Of a stretch of 64,000 nucleotides of DNA, positions 49,826-58,381 are shown one piece after another. Origin of the DNA: AP-15 sp963785565 (GTDB lineage Bacteria > Pseudomonadota > Alphaproteobacteria > ATCC43930 > CGMCC-115725); assembly GCA_963785565.1 (NCBI GenBank), contig CAWAVV010000013.1:310001-374000 (forward strand), read 5' to 3'. Numbering within the stretch: the first letter of the stretch is position 1; each line of letters starts with the position of its first letter. The notes below the pieces were generated by a model. The model had not been told where the DNA came from and ran no database searches. It saw only the letters and a list, made by a program, of their open reading frames with translations. The position numbers and the translations under genes are program-made.

Positions 49826-51051
49826 CGCGCGCCTCCGAGAAAGATCACGCCGTCACCCGCCAGCCGGTCAAGGGCGGCGCGGTCGAGACCAAGCGCGCCG
49901 AGGATTTCGCCGGTGTGCTGGCCCAATGACGGGGCCGGGCGGCGCAGCCTTCCAGGGGTGTCGGACAGGCGGGGAACGATGTTGTGCATCGGCAGACGTC
50001 CCAGATCATCGTCGGGAAGATCGACCAGGATTCCCCGCTCGATCACATGGGGGTCGACCATGAACTGGTCGATATCGTAGACCGGCGCCGCCGTAACTTC
50101 GGCGCGCTCGAAGACCTCCATGTTCTCGGCCAGGGTACGCGCCGCGATAAAGGCGACGATCGGCGCCTGATCGGCGTTCTTGACCCGCTCGGTATTGGTG
50201 CGGAAGCGCGGGTCGGTGATCATGTCTTCATGGCCGATCGCGCGGAACAGGCGCTCGGCCATCGCCTGGATCGACGCGGAAATGCCGATATATCGACCGT
50301 CCCTGGTTCGGAATACGTTGCGCGGCGAGGTCGTCTCGGAGCGGCTGCCGGTACGCTCGCGCACCTCACCGGTCAGCCGATAGATCGCCGCCTCGGTGGC
50401 GATGAACGAAAACAGCGGATCGAGCAATGGCAGGTCGATGACCTGGCCCTTGCCGCCCTTGACCTCGATGTCGCGCAATGCCACCAGCACCGCCATCGCG
50501 CCGTAGAGCCCGGCGACCATGTCGGCGAGGGCGGTCGGCGGCAGGGCCGGCTCGCGATCGGCAAAGCCGGTGCGCGCGGCGTAGCCCGACATGCTCTCGA
50601 CCAAGGTGCCGAAACCGGGGCGGTCGCGGTAGGGGCCATCCTGTCCCCACCCGGAGACCCGCAATATGATCAGGCCGAGGTTGCGCCGGTGCAGGAGCTC
50701 GGGGCCGAGCCCCATCGCTTCGAGCGTTCCCGGCCGAAAATTCTCGATCAGCACCTGCGCGCCGGCGATCAGATCCGCCAGCAATTCGCGGCCCCGCGCA
50801 TCCCTGAGGTTCAGCGCCACGCTCTTCTTGTTGCGCGAATAGACCTTCCAGTGGACGCTGATCCCGTTGGTCTGCCAGGCGCGCAACGGGTCGCCGCGCT
50901 TCGGATCCTCGATCTTGATCACCTCGGCGCCGAAATCGGCGAGCTGGAGACTGACCATATTGCCGGAAACCAGCCGCGACAGATCGACGACGCGCACCCC
51001 GTCGAGCGGACACGCCGCCTCGGGCTCAAAGGATTTCTCCGGCACGCGCAT
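49822..51051 (-). CDS. CaiB/BaiF family CoA-transferase
   Basis: 409-residue class III CoA-transferase. DGVRVVDLSRLVSGNMVSLQLADFGAEVIKIEDPKRGD is the N-terminal CoA site in sequence, ENFRPGTLEAMGL follows, and the catalytic Asp lies in ALADMVAGLYGA. The C-terminal domain includes VYDIDQFMVDPHVIERG. It moves CoA between carboxylic acids; substrate unknown. A relic of a CoA lyase overlaps its stop, suggesting a former malyl/citramalyl-type pathway. A CRP-like palindrome is 97 bp upstream. Confidence 0.88.
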   Translation of the reverse strand: MRVPEKSFEPEAACPLDGVRVVDLSRLVSGNMVSLQLADFGAEVIKIEDPKRGDPLRAWQTNGISVHWKVYSRNKKSVALNLRDARGRELLADLIAGAQVLIENFRPGTLEAMGLGPELLHRRNLGLIILRVSGWGQDGPYRDRPGFGTLVESMSGYAARTGFADREPALPPTALADMVAGLYGAMAVLVALRDIEVKGGKGQVIDLPLLDPLFSFIATEAAIYRLTGEVRERTGSRSETTSPRNVFRTRDGRYIGISASIQAMAERLFRAIGHEDMITDPRFRTNTERVKNADQAPIVAFIAARTLAENMEVFERAEVTAAPVYDIDQFMVDPHVIERGILVDLPDDDLGRLPMHNIVPRLSDTPGRLRRPAPSLGQHTGEILGALGLDRAALDRLAGDGVIFLGGAR

Positions 51052-51148
51052 CGGGCGGGACCTGTTCCGCTGCTTGCTGCCGTCGAGCTTAGCCTCGTGG
51101 AGATGGGAAACAAAGGGCAGCCTCCTCGGTGTTAATTTTTTGGCCCGG

Positions 51149-51164
51149 TGTGAAGCAGTTCACA
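51149..51164 (-). promoter_or_regulatory. CRP-like palindrome TGTGA-N6-TCACA (site 3)
   Basis: Perfect TGTGA-AGCAGT-TCACA (extended GTGTGA/TCACAC), 97 bp upstream of the CaiB-type gene and 456 bp upstream of ctrA. By distance it most likely serves the CoA-transferase. Confidence 0.6.
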
Positions 51165-51537
51165 CTGCGCTCCTCCGTTGATCCGTTAACGATGGTGGCG
51201 ATGTGGAAGATCAAGTGCCGAAAGGGGGGCGGCGATGCCCTGCAGAGCGAGCGGCGCAACTCGCCAATTTTGCTGGTGGAGAAACAATTTGGGAACTTGC
51301 CGAAACATGGCCGGCGGTTGCCGGGGCATCGGACCGCCGCCGGTGCGGTCGCCGTTTCGGTGGGGATATGCGCGGAAGCCGCTGCGGAACAATCCCGCAA
51401 AGTGCCGGCGCAAACCTCGGCATGGCAGGGTTTCGCGCGGGCGACCAACTGTCCCCGGTGATGGGCGCCGGCGGCAGCCGCTGCCCGTCGCGTTGCCCAA
51501 GGTCGTTTCGGCGAATAATTATGGTCTCGACTCTCGG
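51165..51537. other. long ctrA leader, nothing recognised
   Basis: About 370 bases between the CRP-like site and the CtrA boxes. Short frames on both strands (for example a plus-strand frame of about 90 codons from 51191) have no ribosome binding site or family features. It may contain promoters of ctrA. Confidence 0.45.
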
Positions 51538-51573
51538 GTAACGTTATGTTAACTACCTTAGGTGAAGGTTAAC
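51538..51573 (+). promoter_or_regulatory. two tandem CtrA boxes upstream of ctrA
   Basis: GTAA-CGTTATG-TTAAC (51538-51553) and TTAG-GTGAAGG-TTAAC (51558-51573) both fit the CtrA consensus TTAA-N7-TTAAC with one mismatch each. They are 48-83 bp before the ctrA ATG, as expected for autoregulation. Confidence 0.72.
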
Positions 51574-51620
51574 CACGCTCCTGCCGACAAAGGTTGTCGG
51601 CCAGATCCCCGGAGGCTCTT

Positions 51621-52370
51621 ATGCGCGTGCTTCTCGTCGAGGACAATTCAGCCACGTCCGCCAGCATCAAGATGATGCTGAGAAAGGAAAATTTTATCTG
51701 CGACACGACCGATCTGGGTGAGGACGGGTTGGAGATCGGCAAGCTCTACGACTACGACATCATCCTCCTCGATCTGATGCTGCCGGACATCGACGGGTAC
51801 GAGGTGCTGCGGCGGTTGCGCGCGGCGCGGGTGCACACGCCGATCCTGATCCTCTCCGGCCTGGCCGAGCTCGATCACAAGCTCAAGGGCCTGGGCTTCG
51901 GCGCGGACGACTTCCTGACCAAGCCGTTCGACCGCCGCGAGCTGGTGGCGCGCATCCATGCCATCGTCCGGCGCTCCAAGGGTCACGCCGAGTCGGTCAT
52001 CCGCACCGGCAAGCTGGTCGTCAACCTCGACGCCCGAATTGTCGAAGTCGACAACCGCCCGCTGCACTTGACCGGCAAGGAATACGGCATCCTCGAGCTG
52101 CTCAGCCTGCGCAAGGGCACCACCCTGACCAAGGAGATGTTTCTCAATCACCTTTACGGCGGGATGGACGAGCCGGAGCTCAAGATCATCGACGTCTTCG
52201 TTTGCAAGCTGCGCAAAAAGCTGGCTCAGGCCACCGGCGGAAAACACTATATCGAGACGGTGTGGGGACGGGGCTACGTGCTGCGCGACGCGCCTGAGCC
52301 GCTCGCGGCCGCCAGCGCCGTGGTTCCGGGAGACAACCACACGACGCGCCACGACACGGCCATGGCTTAG
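51621..52370 (+). CDS. ctrA: cell-cycle response regulator CtrA
   Basis: 249-residue OmpR-type response regulator. Receiver domain MRVLLVEDNSATSASIKMML with phospho-acceptor D51 in YDIILLDLMLPD and Lys in DFLTKPF; the C-terminal winged helix contains LTGKEYGILELLSLRKG and VWGRGYVLRD. Sequence follows CtrA closely. It controls DNA replication, division and motility genes and is phosphorylated through CckA-ChpT; chpT lies convergently next door. CtrA boxes upstream point to autoregulation. A CCGGAGG site precedes ATG 51621. The tail after RDAPEP is longer and variable. Confidence 0.93.
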   Translation: MRVLLVEDNSATSASIKMMLRKENFICDTTDLGEDGLEIGKLYDYDIILLDLMLPDIDGYEVLRRLRAARVHTPILILSGLAELDHKLKGLGFGADDFLTKPFDRRELVARIHAIVRRSKGHAESVIRTGKLVVNLDARIVEVDNRPLHLTGKEYGILELLSLRKGTTLTKEMFLNHLYGGMDEPELKIIDVFVCKLRKKLAQATGGKHYIETVWGRGYVLRDAPEPLAAASAVVPGDNHTTRHDTAMA

Positions 52371-52462
52371 GCCGACCCAATAGAACGACGCCCCGCCGCC
52401 AGGGACAAAGGCGCGCGGGCGAGCGGAAAGAAGAAGCGTGAAACATCGAATATTTGATCGTC

Positions 52463-52483
52463 GTTCCCGCGAAAAGCGGGAAC
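52463..52483. repeat. REP-like palindrome between ctrA and chpT
   Basis: GTTCCCGC-GAAAA-GCGGGAAC, an 8-bp perfect stem in the gap between two convergent genes. It is of the same type as the palindromes at 5149 and 32880 and the partial one at the window end, and may act as a bidirectional terminator. Confidence 0.55.
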
Positions 52484-52630
52484 TCGAGGCGGCGGGGAGA
52501 GCGGCTGTCCCAGTTCAAGCCCAGGGGCAGCCTCTGACCCCCGCCTTCCCACGGAACACGCCCGCGGGCTGAAAGCACACGGGGCGGCGGTACCGTCCGG
52601 AGATCGTTCGGTACATTTCCGGTCAGACAC

Positions 52631-53269
52631 TTAGGCGGCGGGCTCGATCGAATAGAGCCGAAAGCGCCCGGGACCAGGCGTGGCGCCAGCTAAGCGCGAA
52701 CCCTGCGCTCGTGCGAGAAGGCCCGAGAAATAGGCCTGCACGGTGCGCGCGGTGACTGCCCCGGCCAGGGTTTCGAGCGATAGCGCCGCGGCTTGCTCGG
52801 GTGCGAGTAAAGCGGATTCGCCCTCCACCTCGAGCTGCAGGCCGGTGAGTGCGGTGTCCAACACGAGCAGCCCGCCGCGGACCAGCGCCTCGGCCCCGAC
52901 CAAAAGCAGGTTGCAACCGAGCTTCTGCCAATCGAGCGGCAGCGCGCGGACGCGTTCGCTGTAATCGCAGGTGATCGGCGTCCCCGCGAAAAGCTCGGCG
53001 GCCAATTCGCCCGGCGCCGGTCCGGCGGACGCGGCGTCACCGCCGAAACCATAACAGAAACGATAAAATCGCAGCCGATTGGCGGCTCGGCGCGCGTTGT
53101 CTTGGACCAAGGTCACTGCGTCGCGCACAAAATCGGGGTCGTCCTCGCTGAGCAGCTCGACCCCGTTGCCGACCGCGCCGATCGGGGCGCTCAATTCATG
53201 GCACAACCGCGCCGTCAGCAACGCCAGTAGTCGCAGGTCGAGCGTGACAGTCATGGTTAATGCTGCCAT
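52631..53269 (-). CDS. chpT: histidine phosphotransferase ChpT
   Basis: 212 residues. The dimerisation helix holds the phospho-His in LTARLCHELSAPIGAVGNGVELL, followed by VRDAVTLVQDNARRAANRLRFYRFCYG and a degenerate HATPase-like domain, the ChpT layout. It passes phosphate from CckA to CtrA and CpdR. Start ATG 53269 (MAALTMTV) or 53254. It is convergent with ctrA, which supports assignment, since the proteins act in the same relay. Confidence 0.87.
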   Translation of the reverse strand: MAALTMTVTLDLRLLALLTARLCHELSAPIGAVGNGVELLSEDDPDFVRDAVTLVQDNARRAANRLRFYRFCYGFGGDAASAGPAPGELAAELFAGTPITCDYSERVRALPLDWQKLGCNLLLVGAEALVRGGLLVLDTALTGLQLEVEGESALLAPEQAAALSLETLAGAVTARTVQAYFSGLLARAQGSRLAGATPGPGRFRLYSIEPAA

Positions 53270-53645
53270 GACCCTCGCCCGGCTGCAACCTGCCCGGTGG
53301 CCTCGCCGATGCGTCCACCTGGGCAACTCGCGGATTCCGGCCCGGACTCGAGGTTATCTCTCTGTCCCAGCAATCTTCTCAACGGTTGCTCGACCGCCCT
53401 TCGTCAACCACGGCATGGCGGGCGAAAGTCCTCGTCGAATTTTCCCACGGCATGTGCCCCGACGGACCCCGCGACCCCTCCTGGCCCGATCAGAAATGAA
53501 GTTCCATTTGTAACGTTTTACTATAAAATTGTCATAACGTGCATCCGGCGCATTCAGAGGAGCTGGACTGCACGGGTGCGTACGATCCGACCGGCCGACG
53601 GATGCCGCAAGACGCGTCCGCGGTTCGAATGAAGGGGAGGCAGCG
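53270..53645. other. intergenic region between chpT and the OFA transporter
   Basis: About 375 bases with divergent starts on each side. An AT-rich patch (ACTATAAAATTGTCATAA, 53520-53537) probably belongs to the transporter promoter. No gene seen. Confidence 0.45.
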
Positions 53646-55043
53646 GTGTCAGGTTTTTCGTTTCTCGACAAGGAGCGGATCGTCGCCCCGCCTGGCTACA
53701 GCCGGTGGCTGATCCCGCCGGCGGCGCTTTGCGTCCATTTGTGCATTGGCCAAGCCTATGCGTTCAGCGTGTTCAACCTGCCGATGACCAAATTGGTCGG
53801 CATCAGCCAATCGGCGCCCGGGGATTGGAAGCTGACCGAGCTCGGCTGGATCTTCAGCCTCGGAATCTTCTTTCTCGGCGTCTCGGCGGCGCTGCTCGGC
53901 CGCTGGGTCGAGGAAGGAGGGCCGCGCCGAGCCATGTTCACCGCAGCGCTGTGCTGGGCCGGCGGCTTCGCGCTGTCGGCGGCCGGCGTCTATTTGCACA
54001 ACATCTGGATCATCTATTTCGGCTACGGCGTGGTCGGCGGTTTCGGCCTCGGGATCGGCTACATCTCGCCGGTGTCGACCCTGATCAAATGGTTTCCCGA
54101 CCGGCCCGGAATGGCGACCGGGATGGCGATTATGGGGTTTGGCGGCGGGGCCTTCATCGCCGCGCCGCTGTCGGTCTGGCTGATGGGCAAATTCTCGACG
54201 CCGACCCATGTCGGGGTCGCCGAAACATTTCTCGCCATGGGCCTCATTTATTTTTGCTTCATGATGGTCGGCGCGGCGATCGTGCGGGTTCCGGCGCCGG
54301 GCTGGGCGCCTGCCGGCTATATCGCGCCGGCCCAGCCGAAACCACTCGTCACGACGCAGCACGTCTACGTCTACGACGCGCTGAAGACGCCTCAGTTCTG
54401 GCTGATCTGGTGGATTCTCTGCCTCAATGTCACCGCCGGGATCGGCGTGCTGGGCCAGGCCTCGGCGATGAGCCAGGAAATGTTCAAGGGCCGGATCACC
54501 GCGGTCGCCGCGTCGGGGTTCGTCGGGCTGTTCAGCCTGTTCAACATGGGCGGGCGGTTTGCCTGGTCGTCGATCTCGGACTACATCGGCCGAAAGAATA
54601 CATACTTCGTGTTCTTTATCCTCGGGACCGCGCTCTACGCGATGGTTCCCTATACCGGCGCGATCGGCAGCGTCGGTCTCTTCGTGTTTTGCTATGCTGT
54701 CATCTTCAGCATGTATGGCGGCGGCTTCGCCACTGTGCCGGCCTATCTGCGCGACATGTTCGGCACCCGCTATGTCGGCGCGATCCACGGGCTGTTGCTG
54801 ACCGCGTGGTCGATGGCCGGGATCTTCGGTCCGGTGCTCGTCAATTACATTCGCGAATACAATATTACGCACGGTGTCGCCAAGGCCCAGGCCTACAATG
54901 TCACGATGTATGTCATGGCGGGGTTGCTGATCATCGGCTTCGTCTGCAACTTCTTTGTCAAATCCGTGCACGAGCGGTTTCACATGCGCGCGGTCGAGGC
55001 GGATGCCGAGGTCGAAGGCGCACCGGTATTCGGGAGACAATGA
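53646..55043 (+). CDS. OFA-family MFS transporter (oxalate/formate antiporter type)
   Basis: 465 residues with 12 membrane segments. The opening WLIPPAALCVHLCIGQAYAFSVFNLPM and the motif GFGLGIGYISPVSTLIKWFPDRPGMATGMAIMGFGGGAFI are diagnostic for the oxalate/formate antiporter family. The GTG start has AAGGGGAGG. A tiny membrane subunit overlaps the stop, as is usual for this subgroup, and FdhD and MobA genes follow convergently, consistent with formate metabolism. Confidence 0.88.
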   Translation: MSGFSFLDKERIVAPPGYSRWLIPPAALCVHLCIGQAYAFSVFNLPMTKLVGISQSAPGDWKLTELGWIFSLGIFFLGVSAALLGRWVEEGGPRRAMFTAALCWAGGFALSAAGVYLHNIWIIYFGYGVVGGFGLGIGYISPVSTLIKWFPDRPGMATGMAIMGFGGGAFIAAPLSVWLMGKFSTPTHVGVAETFLAMGLIYFCFMMVGAAIVRVPAPGWAPAGYIAPAQPKPLVTTQHVYVYDALKTPQFWLIWWILCLNVTAGIGVLGQASAMSQEMFKGRITAVAASGFVGLFSLFNMGGRFAWSSISDYIGRKNTYFVFFILGTALYAMVPYTGAIGSVGLFVFCYAVIFSMYGGGFATVPAYLRDMFGTRYVGAIHGLLLTAWSMAGIFGPVLVNYIREYNITHGVAKAQAYNVTMYVMAGLLIIGFVCNFFVKSVHERFHMRAVEADAEVEGAPVFGRQ

Positions 55044-55171
55044 TGGATGGCCCTCGGCAACCCGGCGGCGGCAACGGCGTCAAGCTCGTCCTCGCTTGGG
55101 GCTTTGTCGGGATCCCGCTGGTCTGGGGCGTAGTTCAGACCCTGGTCAACGCGCTCAAGGCGTTTCACTAA
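55040..55171 (+). CDS. OFA transporter small subunit
   Basis: 43-residue single-helix membrane protein: MMDGPRQPGGGNG then VKLVLAWGFVGIPLVWGVVQTLVNALKAF. The ATG overlaps the transporter stop (ATGA). Such small subunits accompany OFA-type MFS transporters and are easily missed. It also overlaps the convergent mobA tail by 17 bp. Confidence 0.78.
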   Translation: MMDGPRQPGGGNGVKLVLAWGFVGIPLVWGVVQTLVNALKAFH

Positions 55172-55772
55172 GCTCGAGCAATGCCGCGGCTGCGGCGAGA
55201 TCCTCGGGCCGGTTGGCGTTGAAGAACGGGTCGATCGGCTCGCTGCCGAACACCACCGTGGCCAAGCGATGTCGCGCGGTCCATTGATCGACCTTGCGGA
55301 TGCACTCCTCGACCACCGCATGGCGCAGGTCCTCGCGCAACCGGACCGGCCACAGGCCGATCACCGGATGCGCCTGTCCCGCTGAGGCGGCGCAGGCAAT
55401 ATCGGCCTGCGCTGCTTCGATCCCTGCGGCAAATCTCGCCACGAGGTCTTTCGGCAAAAACGGCGCGTCGGTCGCGACGCTGACGACATAGGCGCAATCC
55501 GCGCGATGCAGCGCGGTCCAGTCGAGGCCGGCCAGCACACCGGCCAACGGCCCGGCGAAATCGGGAACGCTGTCGGCCGCCACCGGCAGCCCGAACCGGG
55601 CGAAACGCGCCGGGTCGCCATTGGCGTTGAGCACCAGCGCCTCGACCTGCGGCCGGATCCGCTCGATGACCCGGTCGAGCAGCGAAACCCCGCCGAGCAG
55701 CCGCAACGTCTTATCGCCGCCGCCCATGCGCCGCGACTGGCCGCCGGCCAGCAGCAGGCCGACGACCTTCAC
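55155..55772 (-). CDS. mobA: molybdenum cofactor guanylyltransferase MobA
   Basis: 205 residues from a GTG overlapping the fdhD stop. Attaches GMP to molybdopterin to make the MGD form used by formate dehydrogenases. GLLLAGGQSRRMGGGDK is the nucleotidyltransferase loop, PVAADSVPDFAGPLAGVLAG and VSVATDAPFLPKDLVARF the GTP and metal site, and FFNANRPEDLA the closing segment. The long upstream frame is fdhD in another frame. Confidence 0.91.
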   Translation of the reverse strand: MKVVGLLLAGGQSRRMGGGDKTLRLLGGVSLLDRVIERIRPQVEALVLNANGDPARFARFGLPVAADSVPDFAGPLAGVLAGLDWTALHRADCAYVVSVATDAPFLPKDLVARFAAGIEAAQADIACAASAGQAHPVIGLWPVRLREDLRHAVVEECIRKVDQWTARHRLATVVFGSEPIDPFFNANRPEDLAAAAALLELSETP

Positions 55773-56653
55773 GCCGCGTCCTCCTCGGCCAGGCTCGCCT
55801 TGCGCGCGAGCCGAGGATGCTCGTCCTCGACGGCCCGGATATCGCTGTCGAAGACGATGCGCTCGCTGCCGGCCAGCGCCACGAAGCGCTTGCCCTTGGC
55901 GCGGCCGATCAGGGTGAGCCCGGCCTGGCGGGCGAGATCGACGCCCCAGGCGGTAAAGCCCGAGCGCGAGATCAGGATCGGGATCGCCATCTGCACGGTC
56001 TTGATCACCATCTCCGAGGTCAGCCGGCCGGTGGTGTAGAAGATCTTGCCCGAGGGCGAGATGCGGCGCAGGTGCATGTAGCCGGCGATCTTGTCGATCG
56101 CGTTGTGGCGGCCGACATCCTCCATATAGAGCAGCGGCCGGTCCTCCTCGCACAACACGCACCCATGGATCGCCCCAGCGGCGAGATAGAGGCTCGGTAC
56201 CGTGTTGATCTTGCGGGAGAGCGCATAGAGCCACGACGTGCGCAACACCGCGGCAGGGTCGAGCCGGACCTCCTCGAACTTCTCCATCAGATCGCCGAAG
56301 ACGGTGCCCTGGGCGCAACCCGAGGTCAGCGTCTTCTTCTTGAGTTTATCCTCGAAATCGGTTTCGCGATCGGTGCGGACGACGACGGTCTCGAGTTCCT
56401 CGTCGTAATCGATGCCGGTGATCCGGTCCTCGGCCCTCAGCATATTTTGATTGAGCAGATAGCCGACCGCGAGATAATCCGGATGGTCGCCGATCGTCAT
56501 CATCGTGACGATCTCGCGCCCATTCAGGAACAAAGTCAGGGGCCGCTCCATGACCACGGCGGTCTCGATTGCCCGGCCTTCCTGGTCGATGCCTGCGACG
56601 GTCCGGGTCAGCCGCGGATCGTCGGGTTGCGGGCGAACAGTGAATTCCTGCAT
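55769..56653 (-). CDS. fdhD: formate dehydrogenase accessory sulfurtransferase FdhD
   Basis: 294 residues. Transfers sulfur from IscS to the molybdenum cofactor of formate dehydrogenase. ERPLTLFLNGREIVTMMTIGDHPDYLAVGYLLNQ is the N-terminal block in sequence; the catalytic loop reads TSGCAQG with one Cys; VGRHNAIDKIAGYMHL and TGRLTSEMVIKTVQM form the cofactor site. Coupled to mobA by GTGA. Together with MoaA and the OFA transporter it points to a molybdenum formate dehydrogenase encoded elsewhere. Confidence 0.93.
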   Translation of the reverse strand: MQEFTVRPQPDDPRLTRTVAGIDQEGRAIETAVVMERPLTLFLNGREIVTMMTIGDHPDYLAVGYLLNQNMLRAEDRITGIDYDEELETVVVRTDRETDFEDKLKKKTLTSGCAQGTVFGDLMEKFEEVRLDPAAVLRTSWLYALSRKINTVPSLYLAAGAIHGCVLCEEDRPLLYMEDVGRHNAIDKIAGYMHLRRISPSGKIFYTTGRLTSEMVIKTVQMAIPILISRSGFTAWGVDLARQAGLTLIGRAKGKRFVALAGSERIVFDSDIRAVEDEHPRLARKASLAEEDAA

Positions 56654-56801
56654 GGTCCGATGATGGGTCTGCCCGCTTCCCGGTGCAAGCAGGCGGCAGA
56701 GGTTCGTGTCAGGCGAGTTCCATTAGCTGGGCCCGGGATTTCCGCAGCCTCAAATTATATATATACATTGGCGATTGTAGGTGCCGCGAGCGGGAACTGC
56801 T

Positions 56802-57282
56802 ATGGCGGATTGAAGTCCCTGTACAAGGACGACACGGCAGCTTGGTCCGAGCAGCAGGCTGCGGCACTGCGCGCCGCTGCCAGCGGCGGCTCGAACCAGC
56901 TTCTCGACTGGGAAAATTTGGCCGAGGAGATCGAGAGCTTGCGCAAGTCGCTTAAATATGCGTTGGGCAGCCAGATCTTCCGTGTCATTCACCACTTAGC
57001 GAAGCTGGAATATTCACCGGCGGTCGACCCGCGCCGGGGGTGGCGGCGGTCGATCCGGCAGGCGAGGACGGAGATCGCCGCATCCTCGGCGACAGCCCGA
57101 GCCTAAGGGGTGAGGTGCCCAGCATGATCGCAGGAGAGATGAGGCCCGCGATCGAATACGCGATCGAGGATTTGCAAGAATTCGACGAATTGGACCGTCT
57201 TCAGCTGCCGTCCCTCCGCAAGGCCTCCTACACCGAGGAGCAGATCCTCGGTGACTGGTTCCCCGACGAGCCGCGGGGGTAG
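56802..57282 (+). pseudogene. DUF29 protein, frameshifted
   Basis: SLYKDDTAAWSEQQAAALRAA then LDWENLAEEIESLRKSLKYAL and a W-rich segment are the DUF29 N-terminal half. The frame breaks near 57070, and the C-terminal half (SPSLRGEVPSMIAGEM, FDELDRLQLPS, YTEEQILGDWFPDE) continues in a different frame to 57282. At the start, ATG GCG GAT TGA at 56802 would become MADLKSLYKDD with one extra T. Two single-base losses would restore a normal gene of about 160 residues. DUF29 function is unknown. Confidence 0.68.
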
Positions 57283-57388
57283 CGCGGGCGCACCATACCG
57301 AGATCGGGGGCGACATTTGACGATCGCGCCCCTATCTTTGCAGTAGGGCGCAGCCGGACGAGCGCGCAGCGCCGCGAGCGAGCACCGC

Positions 57389-58381
57389 ATGATTGACCCG
57401 TTTGGACGGACCATCACCTACCTGCGCGTATCGGTCACCGACCGCTGCGACTTCCGCTGCGTCTATTGCATGGCGGAAGAGATGAGTTTCCTGCCGAAGG
57501 CCGAGCTGTTGACCCTCGAAGAGCTCGACCGGATGTGCAGCGCGTTTGTCCGGCTCGGCGTCAGAAAGCTGCGCCTGACCGGCGGCGAGCCGTTGGTGCG
57601 CCGCAATATCATGACCCTGTTTCGCTCGCTCGGCCGTCATCTCGGCGCCGGCGAGCTCGATGAGCTGACCCTGACGACCAACGGCAGCCAGCTCGCCCGC
57701 TACGCCTCCGAACTTGCCGATTGCGGCGTGCGCCGGGTCAATGTCTCGCTTGACACGCTCGACCCGGCCAAATTCACCGAGATCACCCGCCGCGGCCACC
57801 TCGAGGTGGTGCTCGACGGCCTCGCCGCGGCCAAGGCTGCCGGTCTCGCGGTCAAGATCAACACCGTGGCGTTGCGCGGCGTCAACGAGGACGAACTCGA
57901 CGAGCTCGTCGCCTGGTGCGGCGACCAGGAGTTCGACCTGGTAATTATCGAGGTCATGCCGATGGGCGATATCGGCGGCGAGAACCGGCTCGACCAGTAT
58001 CTGCCGCTGTCGATGGTGCGCGCCCGGCTGCAGCGGCGTTGGACGCTCGACGACAGCGACTATCGCACGGGCGGCCCGGCGCGCTACGTCACGGTGCGCG
58101 AGACCGGCCGGCGGCTTGGCTTTATCACCCCGTTGACCCACAATTTCTGTGAGAGCTGCAACCGCGTGCGGCTGACCTGCACCGGGACGCTCTATATGTG
58201 TCTCGGCCAGGAGGACGCGGCCGATCTGCGAACCCCGCTGCGCCAATCCGAAGGCGACGAGGCGCTCGTGGCAGCAATCCGCGAGGCGATCGACCGCAAG
58301 CCAAAGGGCCACGATTTTATCATCGACCGCCGCCATAATCGGCCCGCCGTCGCCCGCCATATGAGTGTCACCGGCGGGTGA
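57389..58381 (+). CDS. moaA: GTP 3',8-cyclase MoaA
   Basis: 330-residue radical-SAM enzyme that starts molybdenum cofactor synthesis from GTP, with MoaC. The SAM cluster motif is CDFRCVYC; LRLTGGEPLVRR and LTTNGSQL follow; the second cluster uses CESCNRVRLTCTG. The C-terminus ends in Gly-Gly, needed for activity. Its stop overlaps the NAD kinase GTG (GTGA). It lies 1 kb from fdhD-mobA on the other strand. Confidence 0.94.
   Translation: MIDPFGRTITYLRVSVTDRCDFRCVYCMAEEMSFLPKAELLTLEELDRMCSAFVRLGVRKLRLTGGEPLVRRNIMTLFRSLGRHLGAGELDELTLTTNGSQLARYASELADCGVRRVNVSLDTLDPAKFTEITRRGHLEVVLDGLAAAKAAGLAVKINTVALRGVNEDELDELVAWCGDQEFDLVIIEVMPMGDIGGENRLDQYLPLSMVRARLQRRWTLDDSDYRTGGPARYVTVRETGRRLGFITPLTHNFCESCNRVRLTCTGTLYMCLGQEDAADLRTPLRQSEGDEALVAAIREAIDRKPKGHDFIIDRRHNRPAVARHMSVTGG

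Noticed and set aside
51191..51461. 90-codon plus-strand frame in the ctrA leader
   Set aside because: No clear ribosome binding site, domains or signal peptide; probably leader sequence.
51549..51573. Reading TTAAC ... TTAAC at 51549 and 51569 as one CtrA site
   Set aside because: The gap between half-sites is far over the required 7 bp; two separate N7-spaced sites explain the sequence better.
53649..55040. 463-codon minus-strand open frame
   Set aside because: Antisense to the OFA transporter, very charged, no motifs; a GC-driven shadow.
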